This document shows positions 7,925 through 17,789 of a stretch of DNA of 23,147 nucleotides, piece after piece. Origin of the DNA: Plectosphaerella cucumerina (lineage: Eukaryota; Ascomycota; Sordariomycetes; Glomerellales; Plectosphaerellaceae); contig JAGPXD010000009.1 in NCBI GenBank assembly GCA_020746995.1, positions 1 through 23,147 on the forward strand, written 5' to 3'. Made by a program: the position numbers and the translations under genes. How positions within the stretch are numbered: the stretch's first letter is position 1; each line of letters starts with the position of its first letter. The notes under the pieces are model-generated. The model was not told the origin of the DNA, did not search any database, and saw nothing but the letters and a program-made list of their open reading frames with translations.

Positions 7925-8919
7925 TTATATTCCTTTAACGTTAGCTATTATGCATGGTTGAACGTCTTGATTATGTAAAAAATCATCGTCTTGATCCACC
8001 TTGATATTTCCGCCTCCGTTTGCCGATAGTTTGTGCTGCACGAGGTTTGCATTTCAGAACAGGAATAGGAAACCTGACGCCCAAGGACCGCGACTCACGT
8101 GAGAAGGAGTGCACAGCCGCAAACTGTGGCGCTTATACCTGAGGCAACAGTCCGCCTTAGCGCGAACATGTTCTAGACAGTGCGGCAATCGTTTCAGTCT
8201 AACCCAAACCGTCGCAGGCTGCGATCCGAAGTATCAATCGGTCTGGCGGCTTGACGCAGATCTCAACGCCATAGCAGCCACAGAGGTCAGGACGACTGCT
8301 GGCGATGTAGCAAGGCTCTGAAGCTCGGGCGTGAAATTTCTATAAGTTTCAGGGAGAAGAGCAGCCGGATGGTGGATGCATGTTGAAGTGAGCCTGTTTT
8401 AGCATGAACAAAGACGTGGTCGCGGATCAGGCGCAAGGGCAGTGAGGTAAAGAAAATTTGTCGGGAAATGAGCTTAGAATGCTCGAAGGAGGCCAAGGAA
8501 CATGATGGATATGGGCATCTGGTAGAGACCAGTATATGTAGCGGATTTGACATGTTTGAAGTCGAAGTACCTGTGGGTTTTTTCGGCACGGAGGGATTTT
8601 CGGCACGCAGGGATGGACGTTACACAAAGCTGCTCGATAACGTCATAACGCCGATCGACAAGCAGGTGGCGCGGCAGTGAGCTGCATCGGGCTATACCTT
8701 GCATGGCTGCAAAGAAGACTGCTGAGGTCATGCTTGGATCTCCATCACAGCTCCAGTCAGAGACAGAAGGGTATATCCTGCTCGCTTGGCAGCACCCGGC
8801 CGCACAGGGTCTTCCCGAAGATGCCCCTACTGAAATTATATCTGTGTAAGGGTTCCCGATCATGGTTTTCTGGGGAGGGTCTCCAGGGCTGCGCCACCGC
8901 GAGCCATCGTCTCAAGCCC
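7925..8919. other. Intergenic; no supported gene
   Basis: Short overlapping frames on both strands show no recognisable domain. The 10-mer TTTTCGGCAC occurs twice (8580-8589 and 8597-8606) and once more at 3697-3706, which may mark remnants of a transposon end. No terminator signal can be assigned to the NLR gene. Confidence 0.4.
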
Positions 8920-9165
8920 AGACTGAGGCCTCACTGTCTTTGCAAATATATAGATGCAGAGGTTGGGAGCGCACAACGCGGAAAAACGTGGCGCAGTGAC
9001 GGCCTGGCAAGATACATTCGGGCTTACCACCTCCGGGGGGTGTCTATCCCATTCAGATGCCCCTTCAGCGAACGCCAGGCCATCCTTGGAACCGGGGAGC
9101 ATTTCCTCAATCACATGGAGCGGGAGCATCAGCTACATCTACCATTATCCGTGATCACCAGGTAG
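8920..9165 (+). pseudogene. Remnant of a C2H2-like zinc-finger gene
   Basis: The frame ending at the TAG at 9163 reads PHCLCKYIDAEVGS, DGLARYIRAYHLRGVSIPFRCPF and then GTGEHFLNHMEREH. The spacing looks like two zinc fingers of the form C..C-K...GLAR(H)IR..H and FRCPF(C)...FLNHMEREH. A Tyr sits where the first His is expected and a Ser where the second Cys of finger two is expected. The frame extends upstream to 8677, but that part does not look like protein. I infer a decayed end of a fungal C2H2 gene. A real gene with atypical fingers is possible. Confidence 0.35.
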
Positions 9166-9404
9166 TTTTACTAGATTGAAAGGTTGAACGCACTGATGGA
9201 CTTTGGCACTACGTGATTTTAATCTGCCCTATTTCAAACGCCTATGAGTTCTGACATCCCAGCTGCGATGAATAATTGAAACAGAATGGATTGTTGGTTG
9301 AGACCAACTTGCGCGTGCAATTGCGCGACAATTACCTGCCCCGTCGCCGAGGCAAGCCACTGGCCTGGTGGGCGCCGCCCTACGCCGCAATAGATATTTG
9401 GATG

Positions 9405-10379
9405 CTAGTCCATCATTTCATATCCTTCACCTCCCTCAACACCGGTGCCAGAGAAGGGATCCATTCCATTGAATGTTGTCGTAAGACCCCGCCCCCGCCG
9501 CAGCTGTAGATATGTCCACCACTCTCGTGCTGCCTTGACGGCTTTACGCTCGAGGATGAGCATTTCCGTGCAAAAGTCGTGACAAGCGTACGCTGCAGAA
9601 GAAATCTAGCTTGTCAGCTAAGATAGCGCGCTGTGACATTGGATAACTCACTGGTGGGATGACCATTCGGAGAAGGGAACGCCTCTTCCAGGCATCAATC
9701 GTAGCCCCGATCGAAACAAAGGCCAGTAGAACGGCAAGTGTCGAGATGATCTGAATTGCAAGATGCCCAAGCAATCTCATACGCCTGGTCTTCCTGCCTG
9801 TCGCGCCTTCGTTTTCGCGTGTTTGCCATATCAGAAGTGCCCACTGTACGCACATGGAGATTCGAAAGAGTCCAGCACCCGTGGCAAGCAGTACACTGCC
9901 AGTGGTTGGGTAAGGTCCGATCAAAGAGACGCCGAGAATCGTGATTGTGGAGCAGAGCACCCAGGAAAATGCCAAAACCACAGGATGGAAAGCCTTTTGG
10001 ACCGTACTCCACGACCCGCCCATCCAGCAGCACTAGCCCCGTTAGCTACCACCAAGATTCTGACATCCAAGCGCGCAGTCACCTGTCCAGTGATGCTGAG
10101 AAGCAGCACAGACCCAGGTAAAGCCACTGGGTGCAGCTGGCCTTCGACTTCATGAAGCAGTCCAAAGGTGAGTCCGGTAGTGAAGGAAGCAATGACTTGT
10201 ACCCCGGAAGTTGAAATGAACTGATAACGGTACCTCCAGCGCAGAGGTTGCCCAGCACTGGGAAGTTGAGGGCTCTCCATATACATTGAGTAGACTGAGA
10301 ATAGGCGCAAGACAGATGTGACAACAGTAACCCAGCAAGAAATGCGTAGAAGAGTTTGAATACCACAATTGAAGTCCAT
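9405..10379 (-). CDS. Unrecognised multi-pass membrane protein
   Basis: The model has three exons: 10379-10083, 10032-9652 and 9605-9405 (introns of 50 nt with a CTAAC branch and 46 nt with a GTGAGT donor), giving 292 aa. All junctions keep the frame. Hydrophobic stretches include WVTVVTSVLRLFSVY, VIASFTTGLTFGLL, VVLAFSWVLCSTITILGVSL, GSVLLATGAGLFRISMCVQW and IQIISTLAVLLAFVSIGATI, so about five or six transmembrane segments. A basic loop (RENEGATGRKTRRMR) separates the last two, and the C-terminal tail (FCTEMLILERKAVKAAREWW) is hydrophilic and probably cytoplasmic. I do not recognise the family. The third exon is less certain: a different acceptor (TTCTGCAG, 13 nt later) would give another tail. 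Confidence 0.65.
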
Positions 10380-11150
10380 CCTGCATGTGAATATTTAAAC
10401 AAGAATACTGATATATGGAAGAGTTATTTGAAAGTGAGGAGCGAGTGGTTTTTATATTTGAAATCTGGACATCTGACTGGAAGAAGTGTTCATCCCCGGT
10501 GTTAAAGCTACTCCTATTTCACCCCCCTCCGAGATCCAGGCTTTAAAGACCCTCAACTACGAATTAGCTGACGTATGGCTGGCACGGCGATGCCGAAACT
10601 GAAATGGGACTCGTTCCTCACAGTTTGTCTCTGCCACGATGGGGAGTGTGCCACTATAGCTAACTAGAAAGGCCTCGTCATCGAGACCCGCCGGTTTATC
10701 CCAAGGAGGAGAGGGGCATGGAATACGGGCCGAAGGTTGGGCGGCGATACGGTTCACTTTTCGAACGTTGGAAGACTCGTGCGACTCTGCCAATGCTAGT
10801 CAACCACATCCGAACGTTCCAGGGTAGGCAGAGGGACTCATGAAGGCTACTAGAAATAGACGGTGAGATGGTAGAGACGGTAGAGACGGTAGAGACATTG
10901 GATGACACAGAGCTCCTTGAAGACAAGTGCCTCATTCACTAAGGCCGGAGAAGGCGATGCGAGAAGGCTTCCCTTCGTGGTATATAAAGCTCTCTTCCTC
11001 CTCATTTTCAGTTTGTCTTTTATTCTCTCTCCTCCAACTCTCTTTCTGCACCCTCTTGCCTCTAGTTCATCTCTTTCGAGTCGGCGCATCCCTACCTGGT
11101 ACTCAATCATTCCAATCCTTCCACATAAATACACACTCAGACCTCTCATC
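10380..11150. promoter_or_regulatory. Divergent intergenic region with TATA box and CT-rich leader
   Basis: The region lies between the membrane-protein gene (minus) and the acetyltransferase-like gene (plus). A TATATAAAG box at 10981-10989 is 162 bp upstream of the plus-strand ATG and is followed by a pyrimidine-rich tract (about 10991-11075), the classic layout of a well-expressed fungal promoter. A 9-bp tandem repeat lies upstream. The frame open from 10902 through this region is leader read-through, not protein. Confidence 0.7.
10870..10896 (+). repeat. 9-bp tandem repeat GGTAGAGAC x3
   Basis: Three perfect units lie at 10870-10878, 10879-10887 and 10888-10896, about 85 bp upstream of the TATA box. 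They could be a binding-site array or simple slippage. Confidence 0.9.
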
Positions 11151-12374
11151 ATGGAGCCTGCGCTCCCAGACAGCAGCGACAGAGATGATCTGGAACCAAA
11201 GCCAACCAATGTTTATACAGTGAGCTCTATTGGCCATCCAGCCCTTGCTTCTTTTGGCTGCGATATCATTTCGGAAGGACAGGGTTGTCAGAACTACGAC
11301 GACGACAACGACTCGAAATCAGAATCTGCATCGACCATATATGCAATCGATGATGACCGCTACGTCAAGGAGATTCAAGCATCAATCGAAGCATCAATCG
11401 AAGAAGCTGAAGCTGCAAATATACTCATCCAGCTATCCAGCTCCGATGTGGAAACACGGCCAGGCACCGAGGGGTTGGTCCCAGTTCGCTCGCTTTGGGC
11501 CGATTCGACTTGCAACAATGGACATGGAGAATATGCCAGTACGAGATCTTCAGAAAGTATTCCCGCACCAACACAATATCAACTTTGTGACAACCTGTTA
11601 CATGGTTCGTCCGACAGTCCTTTCGTCAGATCCTTCCATATCGGAAGCACTGCTGGTCGACCAGTTCCCCAAACGGAAGCCATGCTCGCCAGACGACAGG
11701 TCCGCCTATGGGAGAAATGCCTCGTTGAAAAACGTGAGCGGTGCCTTCGTGCTTGTTGGCTCTTCAACAATTCATTCTGGGAACAGAACTTGCCCAGAAG
11801 CCGAGCAGCACCGCTTTTTCAGAAGATCATTCAACCAGAACATCCAGCAACGTCTACCTCGTTTGCCAAGGGCGAGATTGGAACCAACGTCACCGTGGCG
11901 CCTCCTTTCAACTGCGACTACGGATACAACATATCCATCGGAAACAACGTGCAAATCGACAGAGATTGTTCAATCGACGATGCCGGCTGCGTCATCATTG
12001 GAAATAACTGTATCCTCGGTCCGGGTCTAACCATTTCGACCACCTTGCCAACAGACCATGGTGACCGAAGGGGCGTACCCCGGGTCGCGACCGTTCAGGG
12101 TGTTAAAATCGAAGATGACTGCTGGATAGGAGGGCAGGTCGTCATTTGTGCCGGGGTATGCGTTGGAACGGGAAGTACCATTCTCCCTGGGGCTGTTGTG
12201 ACAGAGGTCAGTTTGCACATCTCTCAAATGTCCATGTTTTCAAGGGCACTGCTAATGTCAAAATGAATTAAGGATGTTCCCCCTCGGCAAACGATTGCTG
12301 GGAACCCTGCGAGGAATGTTCAGGGCCGAGATCAGCAGATATGTGGGGTGCCTTCTTCCTTCGGACTCCGCTAA
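11151..12374 (+). CDS. Left-handed beta-helix O-acetyltransferase-like protein (maltose/galactoside acetyltransferase type)
   Basis: The model has two exons (11151-12206, 12273-12374) with a 66-nt intron (GTCAGT donor, GCTAATG branch), giving 385 aa. Exon 2 supplies the diagnostic DVPPRQTIAGNPARN. Residues 1-175 are acidic and of low complexity, with no known domain. Residues 176-230 resemble the Mac N-terminal domain of sugar acetyltransferases. Residues 242-365 are hexapeptide repeats (FNCDYGYNISIGNN, VIIGNNCILGPG, CWIGGQVVICAGVCVG). Family enzymes transfer acetyl from acetyl-CoA to a sugar hydroxyl. The usual T..HP catalytic histidine is replaced: STTLPTDHG has Leu299 there, with a His at 303. 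It may be inactive or altered, or His303 may substitute. Start chosen at the ATG after the TATA box and CT leader. Confidence 0.85.
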
Positions 12375-13053
12375 GTGAGGCGAACGGTTTTCAGCCATGA
12401 GGCCGAATGCCTGTATATAGAGCCCATACCAGGGCTAAAGGGGTTGTTTTCTGCATTAAAGACCAGAGTTGGGTCACTCGTGTCGGCCAAATCTACATAT
12501 CTGACTACGTGATATGCTCTGGATATAAGCAGAGTATGGACTGATGGGTACAATATTTGGCCGAGATTGCCTAATTAAGTGCACCCTTCTCCAAGGGAAC
12601 AGGAGTCCGGGGTCTTTGCCGTGGAAACGTAACGCCTAGTGTTTCCGCCTGCCCTAAATTGATCCCCTGAGATGTACTGTGTAGCCCCTGAGACGCTCGC
12701 ACGATGCGACCCACCCGCCAGCACCCGGTGCCGCCCGTCCGCCTGCCATCATATTGTAATGGAGGCGCAACCTCGCTGGCGACTCGCTGGAGAAAGACGA
12801 GCGAACCAGGGATCGCTGCAGGATCAGCCTGTTCTCAGACGGGTCCACAAGATCTGAATATCTATGGCAGGTAAATGCGCAATGGAACAACGCGGCAGCG
12901 CTCCGAGAACGTCGTCCACACTAGGTCCCTCCATGTGCCACTTTCGAGGAGTGATGGTCTTGCCAGATTACTTACGAGGGCCCAAAATAAGGCCCTTTTT
13001 AGTCTTAGTTCTGTACTCTTCATCTACCCAAAAGCTGTACCTTAGACCTCAAC
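12375..13053. other. Intergenic; no supported gene
   Basis: Only short frames without domains are present on either strand. Base composition is lower in GC than the flanks to the right. Apart from promoter elements at its right edge I see nothing. Confidence 0.5.
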
Positions 13054-13079
13054 TGACGTCACTTCTCATCCTATTTAAT
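13054..13079 (+). promoter_or_regulatory. CRE palindrome and TATA-like box
   Basis: TGACGTCA (13054-13061), a perfect CRE site for ATF/CREB-type bZIP factors, is followed by TATTTAAT (13072-13079). They lie 93 and 75 bp upstream of the ATG at 13154. Spacing and order fit a core promoter for the 142-aa gene. bZIP/stress control is an inference. Confidence 0.6.
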
Positions 13080-13153
13080 GTGACATCTGCGTGATTCCTA
13101 TTCCGTTGTTCCTGCTCTGGAATGTTCACAGACAATTAGAACAAACAGAAGTT

Positions 13154-13582
13154 ATGCCACGTCAACAGCGCAATGTTATAAACGAGCCCTTCGGCATCAT
13201 CCCAGCAGGAAAAAGTATCATCACAGCACCAATGACTAGTTGGGTTGTAGATGAGTCGACGACCACCTACGTCTATGGGTTTGTTCCTCACTCAAAAGAT
13301 ATACCCTCATACTTCGCCATCGTTCACAATGCGATCAAATTTGAAGAAGGCTTTGCAGCAACTGTACACGGCCGCGTCCCGATTGGAGTTATGATGGGTG
13401 ATGAATACTTTGTCGGCAGTTTAGGGCCCTCCACATTGGGCAACTTCTTTAGAGTGTCGCCTAGGAAAGGGGCAACAGGTATCACGCTGTACATCACTGT
13501 AAGGCCGCAGTTGGACGTGGCCAGAAGGGTCAAGGTGCACACCAATGCAGGAAAGCCAGGGCCATTCCTTCAATTGAACTGA
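13154..13582 (+). CDS. Orphan 142-aa protein, probably beta-rich
   Basis: A single exon starts MPRQQRNVINEPFG and ends with TGA at 13580. An in-frame ATG at 13091 would add 21 hydrophobic residues but lies only about 12 bp after the TATA-like box, so 13154 is preferred. The sequence alternates short beta-like strands (GKSIITAPMTSWVV, TTTYVYGFVP, GITLYITVRP) with Gly/Pro turns. There is no signal peptide with this start, and no cysteines. I do not recognise the family; a small beta-sandwich is a guess. It has its own CRE/TATA promoter and no operon-like partner. Confidence 0.65.
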   Translation: MPRQQRNVINEPFGIIPAGKSIITAPMTSWVVDESTTTYVYGFVPHSKDIPSYFAIVHNAIKFEEGFAATVHGRVPIGVMMGDEYFVGSLGPSTLGNFFRVSPRKGATGITLYITVRPQLDVARRVKVHTNAGKPGPFLQLN

Positions 13583-14137
13583 GTGGAAGTAGCTCTTACT
13601 GTAATGCTGTCTACGAGAAGCGGCGTTGCGAACAATCATGTAGCTGCTCTAGTTATAGAATTACACAGCTTTACTTACATGTGCTTGTCAATCGGGACAG
13701 GCGCACGTAGTTCAATCCATTTGTATCGGTTCGATGTACAACTGTACTAGCCTGTTCCTTGTTCTTGGTCGCCGAAATGCCAAACAGACTCTACTCCCTG
13801 ATCCGAGCACAATTCGACGCATTGCACGGCACCCACAGCTTGGCTTTGGGACGAAAATTGCGTCACAGACGTGACCGAATTTGAACTTGGCTACACACTG
13901 CCCAGCAGACATGTCCTCAAGTTGGGCAGATCCAGGCTTCAGGACCCGCAGGTACTAGAGCCCCGGAGTCCTCGTCCCCAGGAAGCAGTAGCGAGCCGGG
14001 AATCCAATTATGAGGACGAAAACACATGGGATTTCCTATTGACAACCAAGAAGAATAAGAAATAGACCTAGTCTAAGAGATCTCAGCAGACGCTTTCAAG
14101 GCCCGCCGAGAACTGTCGCCGTGGCCTGCAATGGTGG
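13583..14137. other. Intergenic; weak reading frames only
   Basis: A 64-codon plus-strand frame (13871-14065) ends ESNYEDENTWDFLLTTKKNKK, which looks protein-like, but its first half does not. It could be the last exon of a lost gene. Nothing else is recognisable. Confidence 0.35.
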
Positions 14138-14902
14138 TCAGGCTGGCGCTCCTTTGGCGCGCCTCCTCTTCCCAGCCCTGCCTTCGTCGCCAGCGCTTTC
14201 CCCAGCTCCGAGCGATGTCTTGTCCGGCCCCTGCTTTCTTTTCAAGTCGATAGCCATATCTTGGGCCAGCCCGTCGCTGCCAATGCCTGCTGCCCTCAGC
14301 TGCGCAGCCAGCGCCTCGTTTTCCTCTGTGGCCTCCCGCAGCTGCTGCTCCAGGGCCCTGTTCCGGCCGATGAGCTCGGCGGGCGTGCTCCCGGCCTCGC
14401 CCTCGAACAGACCGTTTGCAATGTCTACGGCCTCGGCATGCTCGGTCTCGAGCGTGCGGAATTGCAGCCGGAGCGACTCGTGCTCGGCCGCGAACCGATC
14501 CTCCTTCGCGGCCGTCTCCTTCCGGACGGCCTTGAGCTCGGCCTCCAGCTCACGAATACGCTGCTTCTTTAGCACCAACACCGCCTCGGTAGCCTGGGTC
14601 ACCGTCTTTGACTCGGCCAGCTCGCGTTCTCGGCTATCCAAGTCCAAGTGGAGCGCCCGCGCCTGGAGGATCTCGTCGTTTTGGCGCTGGACGGTGGCCA
14701 GGAGCTCGCGGGACGCCATTTCGGCGGCGTCGTTGCGTGCCCTCTGCTCCTTCAGCTTGGCTTTGACGTCTTCCAGCTCTTTGCGCGTCTTTTTGAGGTT
14801 GCTGTCCGTTTTCTGGGCCACCGTCTGCAGTGCGGCGCACTGGCCAGACCAGTAAGCGTTGAGGTCGTCGTGCTGCTGCTGCAAGGCGTAGGACCGCTCC
14901 AT
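14138..14902 (-). CDS. Long coiled-coil protein with basic C-terminal tail
   Basis: One open frame gives 254 aa. From residue 1 to about 190 it is almost continuous heptad-like coiled coil rich in Glu, Ala, Arg, Lys and Leu (NLKKTRKELEDVKAKLKEQR, IRELEAELKAVRKETAAKED, NRALEQQLREATEENEALAA). The end (AGKRRRAKGAPA) looks like a nuclear localisation signal. No catalytic domain. Upstream, in the same frame, lies more protein-like sequence (LDSGCRTLEQYREAAKKEN), cut off by a TAA at 14962-14960 and followed further upstream by a possible first exon. The gene may therefore be a truncated form of a longer protein. Function unknown. Confidence 0.6.
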   Translation of the reverse strand: MERSYALQQQHDDLNAYWSGQCAALQTVAQKTDSNLKKTRKELEDVKAKLKEQRARNDAAEMASRELLATVQRQNDEILQARALHLDLDSRERELAESKTVTQATEAVLVLKKQRIRELEAELKAVRKETAAKEDRFAAEHESLRLQFRTLETEHAEAVDIANGLFEGEAGSTPAELIGRNRALEQQLREATEENEALAAQLRAAGIGSDGLAQDMAIDLKRKQGPDKTSLGAGESAGDEGRAGKRRRAKGAPA

Positions 14903-14959
14903 GTTCTCTTTCTTGGCGGCCTCTCGGTACTGCTCCAGAGTCCTGCAGCCCGAGTCGAG

Positions 14960-15277
14960 TTACTGTGACAGCGTCCAGAGGTCGTAATCGAGCCTTCTGG
15001 CCATGTCACAGCTACAGGGCCCGCCGTTACTAGAGCGACACTGGGACGTCAGCCAGGCGGTCGCCGTCAGAGGCGACGAAAAAAGGGCGCTTACTGTGCC
15101 CATACAGCGACTGTTCATTTTGGCATCTCGAGGAACGCCTTGGTCCCGCGGAATTGCCGGTGTGTGGTGGCCTGCAAGCGCCTGGGAAACCTGGTTCTGC
15201 GTCATGGCACGGAAGGGGTTGATGTTTGATTTTCGATGCAAGGCCAGACGGTCAGCCAGCGCCATCGGCTGGCGCAT
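14960..15277 (-). pseudogene. Possible disrupted 5' part of the coiled-coil gene
   Basis: An ATG at 15277 opens a frame (MRQPMALADRLALHRKSN...) that can be spliced by a 54-nt intron (GTAAGC...GTCCCAG, about 15098-15045). It stays in phase with MARRLDYDLWTLSQ, then meets TAA at 14962-14960, and the same frame continues into the coiled-coil protein starting at 14902. This looks like a 5' exon pair separated from its gene by one stop codon. Either a nonsense mutation has shortened the gene or my splicing is wrong. Confidence 0.35.
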
Positions 15278-15367
15278 TTGTACATGTATACATCATACGT
15301 ACGCATGGATCGAAGCGGGGATCATGTCGTCCTGACCATCTCATGGGCCATTATTGGGCCCTCATCG

Positions 15368-15435
15368 CGGCCCTGATCTCGGCCCTGATCTCGGCCCTGA
15401 TCTCGGCCCTGATCTCGGCCCTGATCTCGGCCCTG
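15368..15435 (+). repeat. 12-bp minisatellite CGGCCCTGATCT x5
   Basis: Five perfect units run from 15368 to 15427, with a partial sixth unit to 15435. The array lies 135 bp upstream of the ferric reductase-like ATG, in the region shared with the divergent minus-strand frame. An ATG at 15343 reads through it as ALIS repeats (to 15513). The frame of the reductase also passes through it without an ATG. Confidence 0.95.
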
Positions 15436-15569
15436 GAGTCCTACGAAGGGCGGTCACGCAGTCGAGGACCCGAACAGTTCCCTACGCAGGCTACACATGC
15501 GGCGTCTGCTTGATCGACTGCACAGCGTCGTGGGAGTTTTCAAGCCTCACTCTCTCCACTACTGGAATC

Positions 15570-17392
15570 ATGGATGCCGTCGCATGGTACTCGGTGGCCG
15601 TCGGAGGGCCGCTGGCGGCTTCCATCGTCATCAACATCGCCCTGCTGACGTTTTCCATCCTCGGGTACGTCGCAGACCGCGACATCCTACGCTTTCTGTC
15701 TCTGAAGCAGGTCTGTCGAGGCGTACGTCTCTGGAGGACCGTCACCTGGCTCGACCTCATCGCGGCCGCCGTCTTCGTCACCGCCAACGCCGTGGCGATG
15801 AGCTACGACGTCCGGGACACTACAGGCTTCATCCGCCGATCGGGCGTCCTGTCGGTGGTCAACATGGCCCCGTTGTTCCTGGGAACCCGGATGAACGTGA
15901 TCGCGAGCGGCTGCGGGCTGAGCCTGTCAGCATACATCGACACGCACCGCTGGCTGGGGATCATAGCCATCCTCCAAGGCCTGACGCACGCCGCCGTGTC
16001 CCTTGCGACCCAGGCGCAAGGCGGCTTTGAGAAGCTCAGCGACAAGGCGGGCATCGTGGTAAGTGAGTGCAAGACGGCATGGCGTGGCGCGCGTGCTGAT
16101 ATCGATAGGTTGCGAGCATGCTCGTCGCCATTCCCTTGACGAGCCTCATCCGGCGGCGGGCCTACGAGACGTTTGCTGCCGCTCACTTCGCCCTGGCCGT
16201 GTGCGCCGCCGTCTTCGTCTACCTGCACACCCCGTCCTCCCACGTGCTGGCATCGCCCAGGCGGTACCTGATCGCAGCCGCCGGTTGCCTGGGCCTGACG
16301 TGGACCGTTCGGCTCGGCCTGTTGGTCTACCGCAATGTTCGGTTGGGGACGCCATCCAGCCGGGCGGCCGTACGCACCATCGCCTTCGAGCTCGACGATA
16401 GCAGCATCCCGCTCGAGGACGCCGTACACATTCACGTCCGGCTGTCACGGCCGTGGAACGTGAGAGCCGGCCAGTACATCTACCTGACCGTCCCCTGGGC
16501 CGGCGGCGCGTCCGTCACGCAATCGCACCCGTTCTACATCGCGTGGTGGTATCGCGTCGACGACGACAACTACATCGTGCTCATCGCCCAGAGGCGACAC
16601 GGCTTCACGGAACGCATCTTCCGCATCAGGGACGCCAGGCGCAATGGCAGCGCCGGCGCACTGGCCCTGGTCGACGGGCCGTACGGAAAGGAGATGGGCC
16701 TCGACGCCTACGACAACGTACTCCTTTTCGCGACCGGCATTGGGATAGCCGGGCACCTGTCGCACGTCGCGCAGCTCCTCAGGGGCTACTGCGACTGCGG
16801 CGTCAAGACGAAGAGGGTGACTCTGTTCTGGCAGGTGGATTCCGAGAGTATGTGCCGTAGACCCCTCTCCTCCTCCGCTCGCCCGCCCGGCCCCACTGAC
16901 GAAGCTCGATGTCAGTTCAGCTTGGCTGGGTGGCTGACAGGATGCAGCAGTTGTTGGAGCAGGATGAAAAGAGCCAGGTACGTCCGGCGCCCCGTGGTGT
17001 GTGTGCGGTTGGCGTGACCTGTTGACCACCCCTGAGATCCTGCATATCTACCTGTTCGTCGTGGGCGGCTTCCTGTCGCAGGATGCGGAAATGACCGGCT
17101 TCGTCAACCGGGGCAAGCGGATCGTCGTGACGTACAAGGCCATGGATGCAGCGTACCTGACGGATGTGGAGCTGGGACGACATGGGGGCCGGACCGTGGT
17201 CTCTAGTACGTCGTCCCGTGATCGCTGCGTGGTCCGATTGCTGACTCGGCCGCAGTGTGCGCGAACGCCCTGATGGTCGATCAAGTGCGGGGCCTCGTCC
17301 GGCGCAGGGGTGATGCAAAGGTCCATGTCAAGTGCCTGGATTTTTGCCCCCCGGGAACCGCGCGTCCTGCCGGCTCTTCGGCGTATGCGTAG
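15570..17392 (+). CDS. Ferric reductase-like transmembrane NADPH oxidoreductase (FRE/NOX superfamily)
   Basis: The model has five exons: 15570-16058, 16109-16847, 16916-16977, 17037-17205 and 17256-17392, with introns of 50, 68, 59 and 50 nt, giving 531 aa. Such enzymes pass electrons from NADPH through FAD and two hemes across the membrane, reducing ferric iron or chelates at the cell surface. The transmembrane region (about 12-280) has two His pairs, H126/H140 and H189/H203, each 14 apart, as needed for bis-heme ligation. FAD-binding HPF is at 303-305. GPYG (353-356) and FATGIGIAGHL (from 370) form the nucleotide region, and the NADPH-binding C-terminus follows (CANALMVDQV). It is shorter than many fungal FREs (550-700 aa). 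No siderophore or multicopper oxidase gene is nearby. A TTG-started longer frame upstream is not accepted. Confidence 0.88.
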
Positions 17393-17789
17393 GACCAGGC
17401 CGACCATGACTGGGATGTTCTTTCCATCGTTATCTGTTTGTTTCATCCGCCCGGGACGCAAGGGGCACCGAGCGCTTCCGCTGCTCTCGTGATTGGCTTC
17501 CAGATTGTCGGGACGAGCGAGGAGGGCTGGCCAAGCAGGTTGCTCCACCATGACCAGACGAACGTTGCCAAGTCGGGCGGAATCAGCATGGGAGTGCCAC
17601 CCACATGCCGAAAGAGGTTGGTCATAGGTGATTGATTTGTAACGTGCAGGAGTCCTCGAAGACCAGTCTAGGAGACAAACATCTATTTTTACATCTTTTC
17701 TTCGCTCCCTCGTGTGTAATAGTTGTGGCGAGGTTCCAACCACCTGAGAACAACATGCTCCATGCACCTGTCTAACCTTAGGAGGTTGG
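17393..17789. other. Intergenic; nothing seen
   Basis: Convergent gap between the ferric reductase-like gene and a minus-strand gene. Only short frames without domains are present. Confidence 0.5.

Noticed and set aside
8474..8863. 129-codon minus-strand frame
   Set aside because: No recognisable features and mixed composition; no promoter or splice evidence.
10902..11150. N-terminal extension of the acetyltransferase-like protein
   Set aside because: It would translate across the TATA box and CT-rich leader; the ATG at 11151 fits the promoter layout.
15354..15569. N-terminal extension of the ferric reductase with GPDL repeats
   Set aside because: The frame has no ATG upstream of 15570 (it opens at TTG), and the extension is minisatellite sequence.
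15497..16860. Arg-rich frames in and antisense to the ferric reductase gene
   Set aside because: They are GC-rich shadow frames with no domains; the FRE motifs lie in the chosen frame.
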